From positions 1-47,462 of the forward strand of contig JAFQXD010000048.1 of NCBI GenBank assembly GCA_017407115.1: a stretch of 47,462 nucleotides of DNA, written 5' to 3'. Source of the stretch: Methanobrevibacter sp. GTDB lineage: Archaea > Methanobacteriota > Methanobacteria > Methanobacteriales > Methanobacteriaceae. The position numbers and the translations under genes are program-made. Shown here one piece after another: positions 15,936-26,466 of the stretch (positions within the stretch are counted from its first letter, which is position 1; the number at the start of each line of letters is the position of its first letter). Below the pieces are notes generated by a model. It saw nothing but the letters and a program-made list of their open reading frames with translations, had not been told where the DNA came from and made no database searches.

Positions 15936-16826
15936 CTACTTTAAGATATCCAATAAATTTATATTCTTGTCTCCTAGTTTGCCATCAAAATTACCTGCAG
16001 ATATTTTAATTACGCCTTCAAATTCCAAAGCAGCATCAATACCTGCTTTAATGGCCTGATTCATTGACTTTTCATTGATTGCATTTACGACAATTTCAGG
16101 AATATAGTTAACCCCTTGCGGAACTTTAGATTCATCGCCTAAAGATTCCTTTAAAGAAGGACAGTAAACGTGATTTGTGGTCGGTCCAATTTCAGGGAAG
16201 TTTGTTTCTGGTTTTGAAGCGGCAGAACAAACATCAAATGGAGCAGTAGCTCCTTCAACATCCATAATTGCATCGATGATTGCTTCACCTGCATCCAACA
16301 CTGCTTCTGGAGTTTCACATAAATACCAGAAATTTCCACCCATAATTCCATCATTGATTTTGAATTTTTCTTCTATTTGGAAATCAGGAACTGCAATTGG
16401 AACATTAATCATTTTTCTTCCATATTCTTCGACTATCCATTCATATCCATCTCCACAGTGCCCTACAATACCCATCATTTCAATATATTCATCGCTGCCA
16501 CTGTCTGCATAATCGAAGATACGTGTAAACGGTTTAACCAAAACGTCTTGACGGAGTCTGTAAGACAATTCGAAAGCAAATTTATCCACATCATCTCCAC
16601 CTAACCAAAATTGTACAACAGCACCGAATCTTCCGTCAGGAGTTTGGGATTCATCTAAAAATCCTTCCACACCCCCCTCAACTCTTCCGATTACTGCACT
16701 TGGAGTTGAAGTTGAATCATAGGCTGCCCTTTTTACAATTTTTTCGTTAGGTCCTGTAATTAAAGCTCGTACATATTTTCCTTCAAAAGCTTCAAAAAAT
16801 GTATCGTCTACCTTATCATAATTCAT
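15936..16826 (-). CDS. ftr: Formylmethanofuran:tetrahydromethanopterin formyltransferase (eha-linked)
   Basis: 296 residues, the normal length. Ftr moves the formyl group from formylmethanofuran to H4MPT, step two of CO2 methanogenesis. Family sequence runs throughout: ALITGPNEK near residue 19, [36 protein letters not shown] at 72-107, [14 protein letters not shown], and an [14 protein letters not shown] segment. In Methanobacteriales a second Ftr is linked to eha and the main ftr lies elsewhere; I infer that this is that paralogue. Coupling to Eha makes sense because Eha supplies the reduced ferredoxin used in formylmethanofuran formation. It sits between ehaR and the PfkB kinase. Confidence 0.93.
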   Translation of the reverse strand: MNYDKVDDTFFEAFEGKYVRALITGPNEKIVKRAAYDSTSTPSAVIGRVEGGVEGFLDESQTPDGRFGAVVQFWLGGDDVDKFAFELSYRLRQDVLVKPFTRIFDYADSGSDEYIEMMGIVGHCGDGYEWIVEEYGRKMINVPIAVPDFQIEEKFKINDGIMGGNFWYLCETPEAVLDAGEAIIDAIMDVEGATAPFDVCSAASKPETNFPEIGPTTNHVYCPSLKESLGDESKVPQGVNYIPEIVVNAINEKSMNQAIKAGIDAALEFEGVIKISAGNFDGKLGDKNINLLDILK

Positions 16827-16842
16827 TCTATTACCTTCTTAA

Positions 16843-17889
16843 TTAACCTAATCCGCCAATGTCTTGGCCCCTTATATTATTTCTCATAAATTTACTGGAC
16901 TTTAGTATATCTTCAAAATTATCTTCAGCTATTATCTCAATAATAGGATATTTTTCATCACTGAAAACCTCGAAGAACCTTTCTTTAATTTCAATGTCAA
17001 TTTCATACATTGCAAATAATTCTTTCAAATCATCGGCATCATTATAATCATCGATAAATCTTAAAACTTTACTCTTATCGAAATTAGCATAAATATTTGC
17101 AATTACCGCAGTTGAAATTGCACTTGGTGAAACAATTGCAATTTCAGCAACTTTTAGAGGATATTCATTGCCGTTGAAAGATATGCTGATTCCATTATTG
17201 CTTCTTGCAAACTGCAAAGGTTCAACATCAGTAATGCTGTCACCGATGTATAAAATATTGTTAATATCAATGTCATCTCTTGCAATGATATCATCAATGG
17301 CTAATTTTTTTCCTTCACCACCAACAACATCAATATCCTTGATTTTATCATAAATTCCCATTTGAGTTATTTGTGTAAAGAAAATATCATCAAATAGCTC
17401 ATAATCCTCCGGATTATCTAAAATCAATTCCTTGAATTCATTGATTTTTTTGATTTCATCATCATTTAAACTTAAGCCATCCATATCAACATTTGTGTAA
17501 AATGTATTTTCAAATGGAACATCCATATAATTAGAAACTGCTTCGATATATTGACCATAACTGGTGCTGACTATGTAAGTATTCATAGCTCTCTTCAAGT
17601 AACTTAATAGGAATTTTGAATCCCTAACCGAATAGATATTATTTTGTGAAAAATCAACCATGTCCTGATTTTTAAGATTTTCACACACAAAGAAAGGTAA
17701 TATTAATTTCAAAGTATTTCCTGCCTTATAATTGTCCTTTTTGACAATATCTGCTAGATAATCATCATACAAACTAAGAATCTTAAATAATTCGGCCCCA
17801 TTTTCAATGACTTTATCTGATAACTCAAAAGCATTATCATTTAAAGTCAATGGCCCTTCACAATCCGTAATGAATGATTTTTCAAACAT
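16843..17889 (-). CDS. ehaR: EhaR: HAD-superfamily protein of the eha operon
   Basis: 348 residues. HAD motif I reads FITDCEGPLT, with nucleophile Asp9 but Glu11 where most HAD phosphatases have the second Asp. Motif II-like STSYGQY lies near 108, and motif IV is IGDSITDVEPLQFA near 217. This D-x-E variant fits the archaeal HAD group annotated as EhaR. A phosphatase activity is plausible but unproven. It begins only four bases after the ehaQ stop and is the last gene of the recognised eha series, followed by ftr. Confidence 0.75.
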   Translation of the reverse strand: MFEKSFITDCEGPLTLNDNAFELSDKVIENGAELFKILSLYDDYLADIVKKDNYKAGNTLKLILPFFVCENLKNQDMVDFSQNNIYSVRDSKFLLSYLKRAMNTYIVSTSYGQYIEAVSNYMDVPFENTFYTNVDMDGLSLNDDEIKKINEFKELILDNPEDYELFDDIFFTQITQMGIYDKIKDIDVVGGEGKKLAIDDIIARDDIDINNILYIGDSITDVEPLQFARSNNGISISFNGNEYPLKVAEIAIVSPSAISTAVIANIYANFDKSKVLRFIDDYNDADDLKELFAMYEIDIEIKERFFEVFSDEKYPIIEIIAEDNFEDILKSSKFMRNNIRGQDIGGLG

Positions 17890-17893
17890 ATAT

Positions 17894-19264
17894 TCACCTA
17901 AAGTTAACTATCCTAATAACGTCCAGAGGACAAATCGCTTCACAATGTCTGCAATAAATACATTTTTCACCGTCAAATTCTATTTCGTCATCATTTAAAG
18001 TCAATGCCTCGACCGGACAATTTTTAACGCATATTGCACATGCCTGACATTTTTGATTGGAAAGTGAAAAGTCACCTAACCTCTGGTTATGCAGATATGA
18101 CCTTGCATAGTACAAATCAGTGTCCCTGCTATAGAAATAGTCATCATATGCACCGATAGCATCAAATTGACATTTTTCAACACATTTTCCACAATATACG
18201 CATTTATTTTCATTAATCTCAATTGGATTTGGTCCATTGAGCTTAATTGCACCTGTTGGACAAACGTTTAAACATTCTCCGCATGCAACACATTTTTTAT
18301 CATAAACCTCAATGTTTCTATCCATCAAATAAGACCCGAACAGTTTTGTAAACTTGGATATTTCAATATGAGAATCAAGACTGATTTTTAGTTCCTGTTC
18401 CATCATGTCATTTACCTTGCATTCAATGAAATTTTCAAAGTTCTGGTCATCGAATTCCAAAGCGATTGACTTGGCTACCTTTTCAAGAACCTTATTCAAA
18501 CTAATCAAATCAAGAGACAGTTTTTTCATGTCGTGGTCGACAATGCCTGAAACAATATCAAATGATTTGATTTCACTATACATCTTGTAAGCTTTCTTAC
18601 GTGAGGAATACTTAATAGCGGTTGAAGGACAAGAATGCATACACTCTTCACATCTTGCACAATAACCCGGATTGATGTAAGGGAGCTTATTTGTTCTTGC
18701 AACATTTATCGCACCTGTTGACGGACATACTCTGGTACAGGTCATACATCCTATACATTTATCTTGATTAACGACAATGGCCTTACCTCCTTTAACAGTT
18801 TTAGGAAGCAGTTGACCATATTTAATTGCATCAGTAGGGCATACTCTAAAGCAGTAACCGCAACGTACACAAGTGTCCTTATCGATTTCACTGTGAGGAA
18901 TTTCACTGCCGTCAGAAACAATGTGGATTGATCCATTTTTACATGCCTGTACACAAGCACCGCATGCCTTACATAATTTGACATTGATGTTCGGCACATT
19001 TTCTTTTATAGGTGGATCCATATGGACATCAAGAGAAATGGCATCAAAAGGACAAGCATTACGACATAATACGCATCCAAAACATGTATTCTTTAATTTG
19101 ATAAGACCATCATCCTCATCCATATAAATAGCATCAATAGGACAAGATTGTAGACATGGTTTGTCAGCGCACTTTGCACATTTTGTTTGATCAACCAGAT
19201 AATCAACATCAACATGTCTTAATGGCCTTGGTGTTTTAGTATAACTATCTATCATAACACTCAC
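17894..19264 (-). CDS. ehaQ: EhaQ: ten-cluster polyferredoxin
   Basis: 456 residues. I count ten cysteine motifs: CAKCADKPCLQSCP, CFGCVLCRNACP, CKACGACVQACK, CVRCGYCFRVCP, CIGCMTCTRVCP, CARCEECMHSCP, CVACGECLNVCP, CVYCGKCVEKCQ, CQACAICVKNCP and CIYCRHCEAICP. Ten [4Fe-4S] clusters match the published description of EhaQ. A cysteine-free helical insert (about 215-310) divides motifs 1-6 from 7-10. It should wire electrons between soluble ferredoxin partners and the EhaN/EhaO hydrogenase. It overlaps ehaP by four bases. Confidence 0.93.
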   Translation of the reverse strand: MSVMIDSYTKTPRPLRHVDVDYLVDQTKCAKCADKPCLQSCPIDAIYMDEDDGLIKLKNTCFGCVLCRNACPFDAISLDVHMDPPIKENVPNINVKLCKACGACVQACKNGSIHIVSDGSEIPHSEIDKDTCVRCGYCFRVCPTDAIKYGQLLPKTVKGGKAIVVNQDKCIGCMTCTRVCPSTGAINVARTNKLPYINPGYCARCEECMHSCPSTAIKYSSRKKAYKMYSEIKSFDIVSGIVDHDMKKLSLDLISLNKVLEKVAKSIALEFDDQNFENFIECKVNDMMEQELKISLDSHIEISKFTKLFGSYLMDRNIEVYDKKCVACGECLNVCPTGAIKLNGPNPIEINENKCVYCGKCVEKCQFDAIGAYDDYFYSRDTDLYYARSYLHNQRLGDFSLSNQKCQACAICVKNCPVEALTLNDDEIEFDGEKCIYCRHCEAICPLDVIRIVNFR

Positions 19265-20289
19265 TCCATGAAAATATCCTCATTCAAATTAGATGCCTTT
19301 ACGGTAGCGTGAATTATCTCATCATCATCCATTGAGAATTTTGCAATGAAATATTTAATCACTGAGAATGGACAGGTTTGATAACAGATACTGCAACGTA
19401 AACATCTATTCTTATCTCTCACGATTGTATCTTCGACTTCATCAAAGGAAATGCAGTTAGTAGGACAATCAGGAATGCATAACTGACACTTTTCACATTT
19501 GGATTTATCCCAATCAATTATCCTTATTTTAAGCCTGTTTACGGCATTGGATATTATCTCCAAAGCTATTTCATTATCAGGAATAATCTTTAACGCATCA
19601 TCCCATATTTCAGAAATCGGAACATCATATTGCAACAGTTCATCAGTTTCAAGCGCTCTTAAATCTTCTTCTTTATCATTAATATATTCTTCAAGATAGT
19701 TGACACACAAAAGAATTAAGTCCTTTTGGTCTTGCAGATTTTCAACAAATACTCCTTTCATTGCACCGTTAACGGGACAGACTTCAAGGCAATCTCCACA
19801 AGAGATACATTTCAATTGGTCAACCACGAGTTTTCCATCTTCAAGACTTATTGCATCCACAGGACATTGTTTCATACATTTTTTACACTTAATGCACAAA
19901 TAATCATCAACTATGTATTGCCTTTTAGATGGAATAATATTAAATTCAGGTAAAATTAAATGGCTTTCGCCGCATCTTAATGTTTTAGGATCTGTCGGAC
20001 AGACCTCCGCACAAAATCCACAACGAATACATGCTCCAAGTTTAATTACAGGATAGGTTAATCCTTCTCCCTCTTCTGTATCCTCATCTCTCACCAATTT
20101 AATTGCATTTGGTGAAGGGCATGAAACTGTACATGCTCCACAACCTATGCAGTACTCTTTGTGAACTTCCGGGAAATCTCTAAAACGGTCAGGTTTTTGT
20201 GAAATTTCAGGTTTTGAATGTGCATTGGTAAATGCATCTGCCCATGCTTTTCTTGCAAACTCATAAACATACCACATCAGAGATGACAT
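19261..20289 (-). CDS. ehaP: EhaP: six-cluster polyferredoxin
   Basis: 342 residues with six [4Fe-4S] motifs: CIGCGACTVSCP, CIRCGFCAEVCP, CIKCKKCMKQCP, CISCGDCLEVCP, CEKCQLCIPDCP and CLRCSICYQTCP. This is the number reported for EhaP and separates this operon from ehb. An acidic helical insert lies between motifs 4 and 5 (about 195-265). It starts immediately after ehaO (no gap) and overlaps ehaQ, consistent with tight stoichiometry in an electron-wire subcomplex. Confidence 0.93.
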   Translation of the reverse strand: MSSLMWYVYEFARKAWADAFTNAHSKPEISQKPDRFRDFPEVHKEYCIGCGACTVSCPSPNAIKLVRDEDTEEGEGLTYPVIKLGACIRCGFCAEVCPTDPKTLRCGESHLILPEFNIIPSKRQYIVDDYLCIKCKKCMKQCPVDAISLEDGKLVVDQLKCISCGDCLEVCPVNGAMKGVFVENLQDQKDLILLCVNYLEEYINDKEEDLRALETDELLQYDVPISEIWDDALKIIPDNEIALEIISNAVNRLKIRIIDWDKSKCEKCQLCIPDCPTNCISFDEVEDTIVRDKNRCLRCSICYQTCPFSVIKYFIAKFSMDDDEIIHATVKASNLNEDIFME

Positions 20290-21414
20290 TTATTTCACCC
20301 CATAAAAGTCTTTAATTACTGTCTTTCCAGCTTCATTGGTGATAGCAACCCTTTCGGCACATGCCACACAAGGGTCACATGATGCATAAGTAGATACCGC
20401 ATCTGCAACTGTCGGAACATCACGAATCATGTACTTTGCACAGGAATCCATATTTGCAATACTTGGAGTTCTGATTGAAATATTCTTGATTAAATTACCA
20501 TTGGTTTCTATCATGTAAGTAACTTCACCACGAGGAGCCTCATTTCTTCTCATTGCATAACCAGATTTTATATTTGCAGGAGTACGAACTTCACCTTTAG
20601 GAATATTTTCAATAGCCTGTCTTACAAGACTGATTGATTCAGGTATTTCATCAAATCTGGTCATTGTCCTTGCATAATTGTCTCCTTCGTTTCTTATAAT
20701 TACATTAAAATCAAAGTAATCGTCATAAGTATAGTGACCTACACGATAATCCTCTGTAATGCCTGAAGCCCTTCCAATAGGACCGACTGCTCTTCCTTTA
20801 ATTGCTTCTTTTTTTGACATGTATCCAATGCCTTTACATCTTAAAGCAAGCGCAGGGCCTTCAGCAAATAAATTACGGGTTATTTCAAATCCTTCCTCAA
20901 TCTTTTTTAAGTTTTCAAGTATTGGTTCGAAATGGCGCTCATCAGCATCCATTCTAACTCCTCCAACAACATTCCAACCCATATTAACCCTATTTCCGGT
21001 TAACAATTCAATGGAATCCATAGCATATTCCCTTAACTCCAAAACATGCATGAATAGAGTTTCATGATCCATTGATTTGAAAAATGTTGAATTTGCAAGA
21101 AGATGGCTTTGAATCCTATCCAACTCGTTTGCAATAACCCTTAAAAATTGAGCTCTTAAAGGCACATCGACATCAGAAATTTTTTCAATGGTCTCAGCGA
21201 ATGTTTGAGTGTGTTCATATGAACAAATACCACAAACCCTTTCTGAGAGATAAATTCCTTTCTGCCAAGTTTTTCCTTCAATTATCTTTTCAATTCCCCT
21301 GTGAACATAACCGTATTCTATTTCGGCTTTTACAACCCTTTCACCTTCAGTGTGAAGTTTTAATCTTACAGGTTCTTTCAAAGCAGGGTGAATTGGACCA
21401 ATAGGCACTATCAT
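20290..21414 (-). CDS. ehaO: EhaO: [NiFe]-hydrogenase large (catalytic) subunit
   Basis: 374 residues. Ni-Fe ligands come in the expected pairs: Cys61/Cys64 in [11 protein letters not shown] (L1) and Cys349/Cys352 in [11 protein letters not shown] (L2). The N-terminus [12 protein letters not shown] and [11 protein letters not shown] are shared with Ech/complex I 49-kDa-type subunits. About 22 residues follow the last Cys; whether they are cleaved on maturation cannot be told from sequence. With EhaN it forms the peripheral arm that oxidises H2 to reduce ferredoxin, driven by ion flow through the membrane arm. It overlaps ehaN by four bases. Confidence 0.95.
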   Translation of the reverse strand: MIVPIGPIHPALKEPVRLKLHTEGERVVKAEIEYGYVHRGIEKIIEGKTWQKGIYLSERVCGICSYEHTQTFAETIEKISDVDVPLRAQFLRVIANELDRIQSHLLANSTFFKSMDHETLFMHVLELREYAMDSIELLTGNRVNMGWNVVGGVRMDADERHFEPILENLKKIEEGFEITRNLFAEGPALALRCKGIGYMSKKEAIKGRAVGPIGRASGITEDYRVGHYTYDDYFDFNVIIRNEGDNYARTMTRFDEIPESISLVRQAIENIPKGEVRTPANIKSGYAMRRNEAPRGEVTYMIETNGNLIKNISIRTPSIANMDSCAKYMIRDVPTVADAVSTYASCDPCVACAERVAITNEAGKTVIKDFYGVK

Positions 21415-21860
21415 TGTTGCTCCCTCCCACGATCAGCAATAGCTTGTGGCCCTACAGCCAAGATAGCCTCCAATATTTCATTAGGTCTTGGAGGGCATCC
21501 CGGAATTTCTGCTGCAACTGGGATGAAATTAGATGCAGGCGCATTTACATGGCCTCCCTCTTGATTAAATACATCACCGGATATTGGGCAATTTCCTACA
21601 GCTACGGCTATTTTTGGTTCAGGAGCTTTATCATATATTCTCTTTAAATTAGTTTTCCATTGCTCGGTAACGGCACCGGTTAGCAATAGAACATCAGCTT
21701 CACGAGGATTATTGTGAACATAAATACCATATTGCTCTAAGTCATATCTTGGAGATAACAGTGCAACGCATTCAACATCACATCCGTTACATCCACCACA
21801 ATTTACGATACAGACATGTATTGAGCTTTTTCTCACAACATCCCTTATAGCATCTAACAT
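21411..21860 (-). CDS. ehaN: EhaN: [NiFe]-hydrogenase small subunit
   Basis: 149 residues, the short Ech/NuoB-type small subunit with a single proximal [4Fe-4S] cluster. Ligands fall in [11 protein letters not shown] (residues 21-31), VGNCPISG and [10 protein letters not shown]. It passes electrons from the Ni-Fe site in EhaO to the polyferredoxins. ATG 21860 follows GAGGGAG. A 40-base gap separates it from ehaM, the largest gap inside the core operon, and it overlaps ehaO by four bases. Confidence 0.94.
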   Translation of the reverse strand: MLDAIRDVVRKSSIHVCIVNCGGCNGCDVECVALLSPRYDLEQYGIYVHNNPREADVLLLTGAVTEQWKTNLKRIYDKAPEPKIAVAVGNCPISGDVFNQEGGHVNAPASNFIPVAAEIPGCPPRPNEILEAILAVGPQAIADRGREQQ

Positions 21861-21900
21861 TGTACTCCCTCTTTAATTTTATGATTAAATATAAACATGA

Positions 21901-22293
21901 TTAATATTTAGCTTCTTTTTTTAATAATTCAAATAATTCCAAATGACCTTCTTTCAAGGCATCTTCATAGGATTTACCATTTTTGACTTCATTTACCAAC
22001 TTCATTTTTAGTTGCTTTGCATCTTCGGGAGTTATTACCTCCAAAGTGCCGGCAAACCAACATAATCTCAAATCTGCATTGAATTTTTGATACATGCAGA
22101 TATCCTCTGCAGATTCAAATGTTCCATGCATTGCTTCAAGAGTATCCATATCAAACAAATCAAAGAATACTTCCTCAAGTTCTTCAACAGTACAATCGAA
22201 ATCTTTGGAAAGTGGAACTATTACATCTCTCTGCCATGCATAACTCTTTACAATTCTTGTTTGCATCAATCTTAATTTTTCTTTATCATCCAT
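21901..22293 (-). CDS. ehaM: EhaM: hydrophilic Eha subunit
   Basis: 130 residues starting MDDKEKLRLMQTRIVKSYAW; I prefer ATG 22293 to an upstream GTG at 22302 because GTGAT then acts as ribosome site. Largely helical and acidic, no membrane segment, no cofactor motif. It is the non-conserved hydrophilic subunit that lies between the membrane genes and ehaN in known eha operons. Function unknown; perhaps a structural contact between the two arms. Confidence 0.85.
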   Translation of the reverse strand: MDDKEKLRLMQTRIVKSYAWQRDVIVPLSKDFDCTVEELEEVFFDLFDMDTLEAMHGTFESAEDICMYQKFNADLRLCWFAGTLEVITPEDAKQLKMKLVNEVKNGKSYEDALKEGHLELFELLKKEAKY

Positions 22294-22303
22294 TCCAATC
22301 ACA

Positions 22304-22606
22304 TCATACTGTCAATTTTAATAAAACAAATAATCCTATTGCAAAAATTAAACCAACTGCAGTCTCTTTTCTACCATAACCTGGCCTTTCACCCATTACA
22401 AAACCGCCTAAAAGAAAACCTATGGCAGATAAAATAACATTACCTGAACAAAATGCCAAACACCATCCAAATATGGAAACTACAGCCATGACCATGTTAA
22501 ACTCAGTGACTGCAACAAACGGTTCTCCATGCTGTTTGTAACTGTATACAAGACCAAGAATTGATCCAACTGCAAATGCAAGTATGTAAATCATATAATC
22601 TAACAT
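22304..22606 (-). CDS. ehaL: EhaL: small integral membrane subunit
   Basis: 100 residues with three hydrophobic segments (about 4-22, 36-56 and 78-99) and a VYSYKQHGEPFVAVTEFNMV loop. Identified by position between ehaK and ehaM. Likely a helper of the ion-translocating membrane arm; no known motif. Confidence 0.82.
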   Translation of the reverse strand: MLDYMIYILAFAVGSILGLVYSYKQHGEPFVAVTEFNMVMAVVSIFGWCLAFCSGNVILSAIGFLLGGFVMGERPGYGRKETAVGLIFAIGLFVLLKLTV

Positions 22607-22614
22607 AATATCTC

Positions 22615-22869
22615 CTACATAGGTTTATAAAGCAATATAAATGAACAGATTATTGCTATTAATGTTATTATAAAACATAATTTCTCAATACTTTCAATCT
22701 TATGTGCGAAACTTCCTTTTGCCAATAATGTGAATATGGCCAAGATTACTCCAATTATAACTATCGGAGCAAGAATAGTTGAATGTAAAACTGTCGCTAA
22801 AAGACCGACAACTATTATGCCAATAGCTACTAATGCAGTAAAATATACAATCACATCTTCGCTATTCAT
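22615..22869 (-). CDS. ehaK: EhaK: small integral membrane subunit
   Basis: 84 residues from ATG 22869, which overlaps the ehaJ stop as ATGA and has AGGAG eight bases upstream. A longer in-frame reading from 22914 would run 49 bases into ehaJ and is rejected. It has two or three hydrophobic segments ([36 protein letters not shown] and a final [17 protein letters not shown]). Identified by operon position. Function beyond membrane-arm assembly unknown. Confidence 0.8.
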   Translation of the reverse strand: MNSEDVIVYFTALVAIGIIVVGLLATVLHSTILAPIVIIGVILAIFTLLAKGSFAHKIESIEKLCFIITLIAIICSFILLYKPM

Positions 22870-23738
22870 GCTACCACTCCTGTAAATATCATCAATATTG
22901 TTCCAAAGAAGCAAATGGCACCAATAGTGATTTGGGTCATTACTGAATGATTCGGACTTAAAAGCGGAGTTGCCGCATTAATAAATCCTGTTATAAATGT
23001 AATTACAATCATTCCAATCAAATATCCTACTGCATTCAATGGGCCGAAGAATATTGTCAGGAATACCCAAAGCATTACATACCATGCAATCGCTTCTGAA
23101 AAATTCATGAACCCCCTTAAAAATCCGAAGTGCTCAGTTTCAAATCCTGAAATTAGAACCTTATCCTTGGTTATTGCAAATGGAGAATAAGGAGATTTGG
23201 TAATAATCAGCATGAAAAACATTAAAGCCGCAAGAGGAATTGTAAATACCAACGGACCATGTGCGGATTGATAAGTGATAATTTCTCCAATATTCATTGT
23301 ACCGGTTATCAGATAAACGAATACGATAGCCGCAAATAATGGGAGTTCTGTTGCTGCTGAAAGAACAGCCCTTACACAACTTAACTTACCGTATGGTGAA
23401 CCTGAACTGGACCCTGAGTTATGCTCCACAATCTTATAAACTGCATAAACACCGAATAATATGAGTAATGAATCATGAGCTACAGGCCCTACAATAACTC
23501 CTACAATCCAAATCAAAGCCAATATAAATACAATGCCAATATAGAATACTTTTGAAACTGTTTTTGGAATTGCAGTTTCTTTAAAGAAAAATTTTAAAGA
23601 GTGAATCAAATGTTGAACTATAGGTGGTCCTGGACGCTTTTGAACACGTGCCATAACTTTTCTATGCAAACCTAAAAGCAGGCTTCCTGCCAGAAATGCA
23701 ATAATAACTTGAATTAAAATATCTGCCATCAAATTCAT
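22866..23738 (-). CDS. ehaJ: EhaJ: NuoH/EchB-type integral membrane subunit
   Basis: 290 residues with about eight transmembrane segments. The [23 protein letters not shown] segment (residues 30-52) and the [19 protein letters not shown] loop (about 117-135) correspond to the quinone-site loops of NuoH/HyfC/EchB proteins. This subunit joins the hydrogenase module to the antiporter-like subunits and is essential for coupling redox chemistry to ion flow. It is one of four Eha subunits conserved across Ech-type hydrogenases. Confidence 0.92.
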   Translation of the reverse strand: MNLMADILIQVIIAFLAGSLLLGLHRKVMARVQKRPGPPIVQHLIHSLKFFFKETAIPKTVSKVFYIGIVFILALIWIVGVIVGPVAHDSLLILFGVYAVYKIVEHNSGSSSGSPYGKLSCVRAVLSAATELPLFAAIVFVYLITGTMNIGEIITYQSAHGPLVFTIPLAALMFFMLIITKSPYSPFAITKDKVLISGFETEHFGFLRGFMNFSEAIAWYVMLWVFLTIFFGPLNAVGYLIGMIVITFITGFINAATPLLSPNHSVMTQITIGAICFFGTILMIFTGVVA

Positions 23739-23747
23739 AATACCACT

Positions 23748-23978
23748 CTAATACCCAGTAAATGGTTCTTTCACCCTTTCTTCCGCATCTTCAGGTTTTG
23801 GTTTAGCCATTGTTAATAAACCTAAAGACAAAATCCATACCGGAATACCAAATATAGCCACTGCGTAAACAATCCATGCTTCAAAGTTTATAACAAGACA
23901 AGCAAGAATAGCTATTGTTGATAATGCCAATAATATAATACATGTAATTTTTTGACTAACCATACTACCATCTACCAC
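23748..23978 (-). CDS. ehaI: EhaI: small integral membrane subunit
   Basis: 76 residues, two transmembrane helices (about 9-29 and 34-54), C-terminal [18 protein letters not shown] tail probably cytoplasmic. It overlaps the end of ehaH by seven bases. Assigned by position between ehaH and ehaJ. Confidence 0.82.
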   Translation of the reverse strand: MVDGSMVSQKITCIILLALSTIAILACLVINFEAWIVYAVAIFGIPVWILSLGLLTMAKPKPEDAEERVKEPFTGY

Positions 23979-24643
23979 AATACCAATAATAAAATTTCAA
24001 CAGCTCTTACAATAATAAACAATGAACTTAAGTGAATAATAACTATAAACGGAGATCCTGCAGTCCTAAACATCTCTGCCTTACTTGCGAAAAACGGTGC
24101 AACACCACTTTCGCCCAAAATACCTATCAACATCAATACTGCACCAAAGACCACCATCGGACTTGCAGGCATTTGAGATAAAACTGCTAAACTTAAAGTG
24201 CCTGCAGATGCAAGAATTATAGCTGCACCACCAAACAGAGGCAAACTGCACATCATAGCTATTAAACCATAATTAAATGCAGAATTTAAAACACTGGTTT
24301 GTTTTACTGCTGAAACAATACCTATGTTTAAAATACCCACCAAAGCCATAAACAATGTGAAGTTAAATAAATCTCCAGTTATCATTGCTCCAGCTGATGC
24401 AATACCGCAAATAATTGATAAGAATCTTCTTTGCTTAAACTCTTTTGGTCCAACAGTAACTTCAGTATTGTTTAAATAATGCATAGTAGCTTCGATTTGA
24501 GTTTCAGGCTTACTTAATGCAATCAACACTGTAAAACCAAGTAAAACAGCAAAAAGGAACAAGTTGAATGGTGTGAGATACAATACAATGTCCCCAAGAG
24601 AGATTGTTCCAAGTAAATTTCCTCCAAGCGTACCAAAATCCAT
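23972..24643 (-). CDS. ehaH: EhaH: reduced antiporter-like (NuoL/M/N-type) membrane subunit
   Basis: 223 residues from ATG 24643, preceded by AGGTGA; the in-frame GTG at 24652 would place the ribosome site inside the gene. About six transmembrane segments. [26 protein letters not shown] and [23 protein letters not shown] recall the TM5-TM8 region of NuoM/EchA, including the buried Lys (ASKAE). It is much shorter than a full 14-helix antiporter subunit, as known for Eha. Likely ion-translocating. Confidence 0.88.
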   Translation of the reverse strand: MDFGTLGGNLLGTISLGDIVLYLTPFNLFLFAVLLGFTVLIALSKPETQIEATMHYLNNTEVTVGPKEFKQRRFLSIICGIASAGAMITGDLFNFTLFMALVGILNIGIVSAVKQTSVLNSAFNYGLIAMMCSLPLFGGAAIILASAGTLSLAVLSQMPASPMVVFGAVLMLIGILGESGVAPFFASKAEMFRTAGSPFIVIIHLSSLFIIVRAVEILLLVLW

Positions 24644-24652
24644 ACTAATCAC

Positions 24653-25348
24653 CTACTCCTTATCAAAATCCTCTCTCATAAGCAGTCCAATTAAACCTAC
24701 CTTTGAAGCTACTTTTAACAGCAATCCGCATGCTGCCAAGAATAAACTTAATAACCAATATTGAGGAGCTACAAAGAACAACAAGAAACCTAAAATCCAT
24801 AAACACCATGCAATTCCAGAAATTCCTGCAATTCCATCCAACATCAATACCGGAAGACCTCTTGCTTTTTTAGATAAAGCATATAATACGATTCCTCCAC
24901 CAGCTACTGCTCCACCAGTAAAACCAGTCAGGAATATTCCGTATCCAATTAAAACCAATGCTAAAAAGTTTGGAGCAGTATTCAATATTTCCATATTTAA
25001 TGCAAATGACTGTGGAAACATTGAAGATGAAACTGAAAGATTTCTTCTTGGATTCTGCTCAATTTTACGCATTTCTCTTGTAAGCAAAATTTCGGAAATT
25101 GCCAAAGTTTCTGCAAGTTCCACTACCAAACCCGGCAAAATCAATGCTTCTGCAAGGTCAGTTCCGACAGCAGATACAACAAAAATCATTGCAAGACCAA
25201 CCAAATCAGTTAAGATAAGAATATGGATTTCTTCTCTTTTTAGAGCGATTGCCATTGTTGCAATAAAACCGACAATCAACCCTGCATAAATGGCAGGCAA
25301 ATACATTGATAGGAATGCTTCAGGAACATACGGAGGTATTAATACCAT
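24653..25348 (-). CDS. ehaG: EhaG: integral membrane subunit
   Basis: 231 residues, about six or seven hydrophobic segments, with a charged loop VELAETLAISEILLTREMRKIEQNPRR split between helices two and three. It overlaps the ehaF stop by one base (TAATG). Assigned by operon position and size. Part of the non-conserved membrane arm; it probably supports ion transfer, but no catalytic motif is seen. Confidence 0.85.
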   Translation of the reverse strand: MVLIPPYVPEAFLSMYLPAIYAGLIVGFIATMAIALKREEIHILILTDLVGLAMIFVVSAVGTDLAEALILPGLVVELAETLAISEILLTREMRKIEQNPRRNLSVSSSMFPQSFALNMEILNTAPNFLALVLIGYGIFLTGFTGGAVAGGGIVLYALSKKARGLPVLMLDGIAGISGIAWCLWILGFLLFFVAPQYWLLSLFLAACGLLLKVASKVGLIGLLMREDFDKE

Positions 25349-25941
25349 TAATTATCCCTCCTTAATTGTTTTGCTCTTGCTTTTTCATCATTCGCCTTAA
25401 CTTCTCTAGCCACATTTGCTGAATCAGAAATCGCTTTTTTAACATCTTTTTTAATTTCATTTTCATCGTTTTTACGATTCATAGTATAATTTATAGATAA
25501 CCATGATGCAATGATGAACGACATCATCAATATGCTTGATTCCAATATGGTATCGAAACCTCTTGTATAGTACAGAATCTCATCTATCAGTCCTCCAGGA
25601 GATGAGTAAATGGATGTGCCAAAGTAAGGTGAAACAGAAGACACCCATTGTGCCAATGGAGACATATATCCAGTAATCATTCCCAAACTGGCCGCATTTT
25701 CAGGATATTGCGGATTGATAATGCCTGCCTGAGATAAAACTTCTCCTCCCCTATCGTAAGGGGCTATTGCCAGACCTTGATCAATTTGTTCTTGAGGAGC
25801 CGGCCTAACATATAACTGGTCCGGATTTAATGCCATTGGGACAATCAAGCCAATAATTAAAATTATTCCTAAAGAAAATGCGAACAAACGAGGAATATTT
25901 TTTGGTTCCGCCAGCTTATTCCATAAAGCTCCAATCCTCAT
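25348..25941 (-). CDS. ehaF: EhaF: integral membrane subunit with an Mrp-like RGFDTILE motif
   Basis: 197 residues: one N-terminal helix (about 18-37), a long outer-face loop with [20 protein letters not shown], then a [25 protein letters not shown] helix (about 127-150) and a charged cytoplasmic tail. RGFDT-(I/L)-xE is found in Mrp-type antiporter subunits (MrpB/MbhE-like), supporting an ion-handling role. It overlaps ehaE by four bases. Confidence 0.85.
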   Translation of the reverse strand: MRIGALWNKLAEPKNIPRLFAFSLGIILIIGLIVPMALNPDQLYVRPAPQEQIDQGLAIAPYDRGGEVLSQAGIINPQYPENAASLGMITGYMSPLAQWVSSVSPYFGTSIYSSPGGLIDEILYYTRGFDTILESSILMMSFIIASWLSINYTMNRKNDENEIKKDVKKAISDSANVAREVKANDEKARAKQLRRDN

Positions 25942-26198
25942 ACGTCTGCCCCCATTTCTTCTAAACGAATAATAGCTCTAAATAAAATTAAAGTAATGAT
26001 AACAGTTGTAGCAAGTAAAGTCAATAAAGCCAAAACATGGTTATAACATAATAACACCAGACAAACACCAATTGATGCCACTTCAGTATTAAATGTCCTG
26101 ACAATAGGGTCATTGACTCCAGGACCCCAAGCAGTGGCTATACTGCCCACAATAGCTAGAAATATTCCAAAGTAAAAGAATAACTGAACACTAATCAT
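25938..26198 (-). CDS. ehaE: EhaE: small integral membrane subunit
   Basis: 86 residues from ATG 26198 ([19 protein letters not shown]). GGTGAG lies five bases upstream and the start overlaps ehaD's stop by eight bases. The longer reading from 26237 would overlap ehaD by 47 bases with a charged, non-membrane extension and is rejected. Two or three transmembrane segments; tail [13 protein letters not shown]. Assigned by position. Confidence 0.82.
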   Translation of the reverse strand: MISVQLFFYFGIFLAIVGSIATAWGPGVNDPIVRTFNTEVASIGVCLVLLCYNHVLALLTLLATTVIITLILFRAIIRLEEMGADV

Positions 26199-26460
26199 TG
26201 ATCTCACCACTTTCCAGCTTCTTTTTTCTGATATCATTAATTTTCACGATAGATAAGATAAATACTAATGTGGACAATGGATCCGCCAATGCGGCAAACA
26301 TGGCCACGTCCAGATATTTGAATAAAACAACGACTAAAACAAATCCTGCATCAAGTATTGAAAACATTATAACCTTATCCAATGGTTTTTTGAGAAATAT
26401 AATACCGAATGCACCGATTACCATTAAAGCAATTGCAATTATTGACACGAAAAATTCCAT
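26191..26460 (-). CDS. ehaD: EhaD: small integral membrane subunit
   Basis: 89 residues with three hydrophobic segments. [22 protein letters not shown] and [25 protein letters not shown] give it an Mrp/Mbh-like look (short three-helix subunits with a basic C-terminus). Assigned by operon position. Confidence 0.83.
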   Translation of the reverse strand: MEFFVSIIAIALMVIGAFGIIFLKKPLDKVIMFSILDAGFVLVVVLFKYLDVAMFAALADPLSTLVFILSIVKINDIRKKKLESGEIND

Positions 26461-26466
26461 TTCTAA

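Noticed and set aside
22870..22914. Longer EhaK start
   Set aside because: It would overlap ehaJ by 49 bases with a non-membrane extension; ATG 22869 overlaps the ehaJ stop as ATGA with AGGAG in place.
26199..26237. Longer EhaE start
   Set aside because: Would overlap ehaD by 47 bases; ATG 26198 has GGTGAG upstream.
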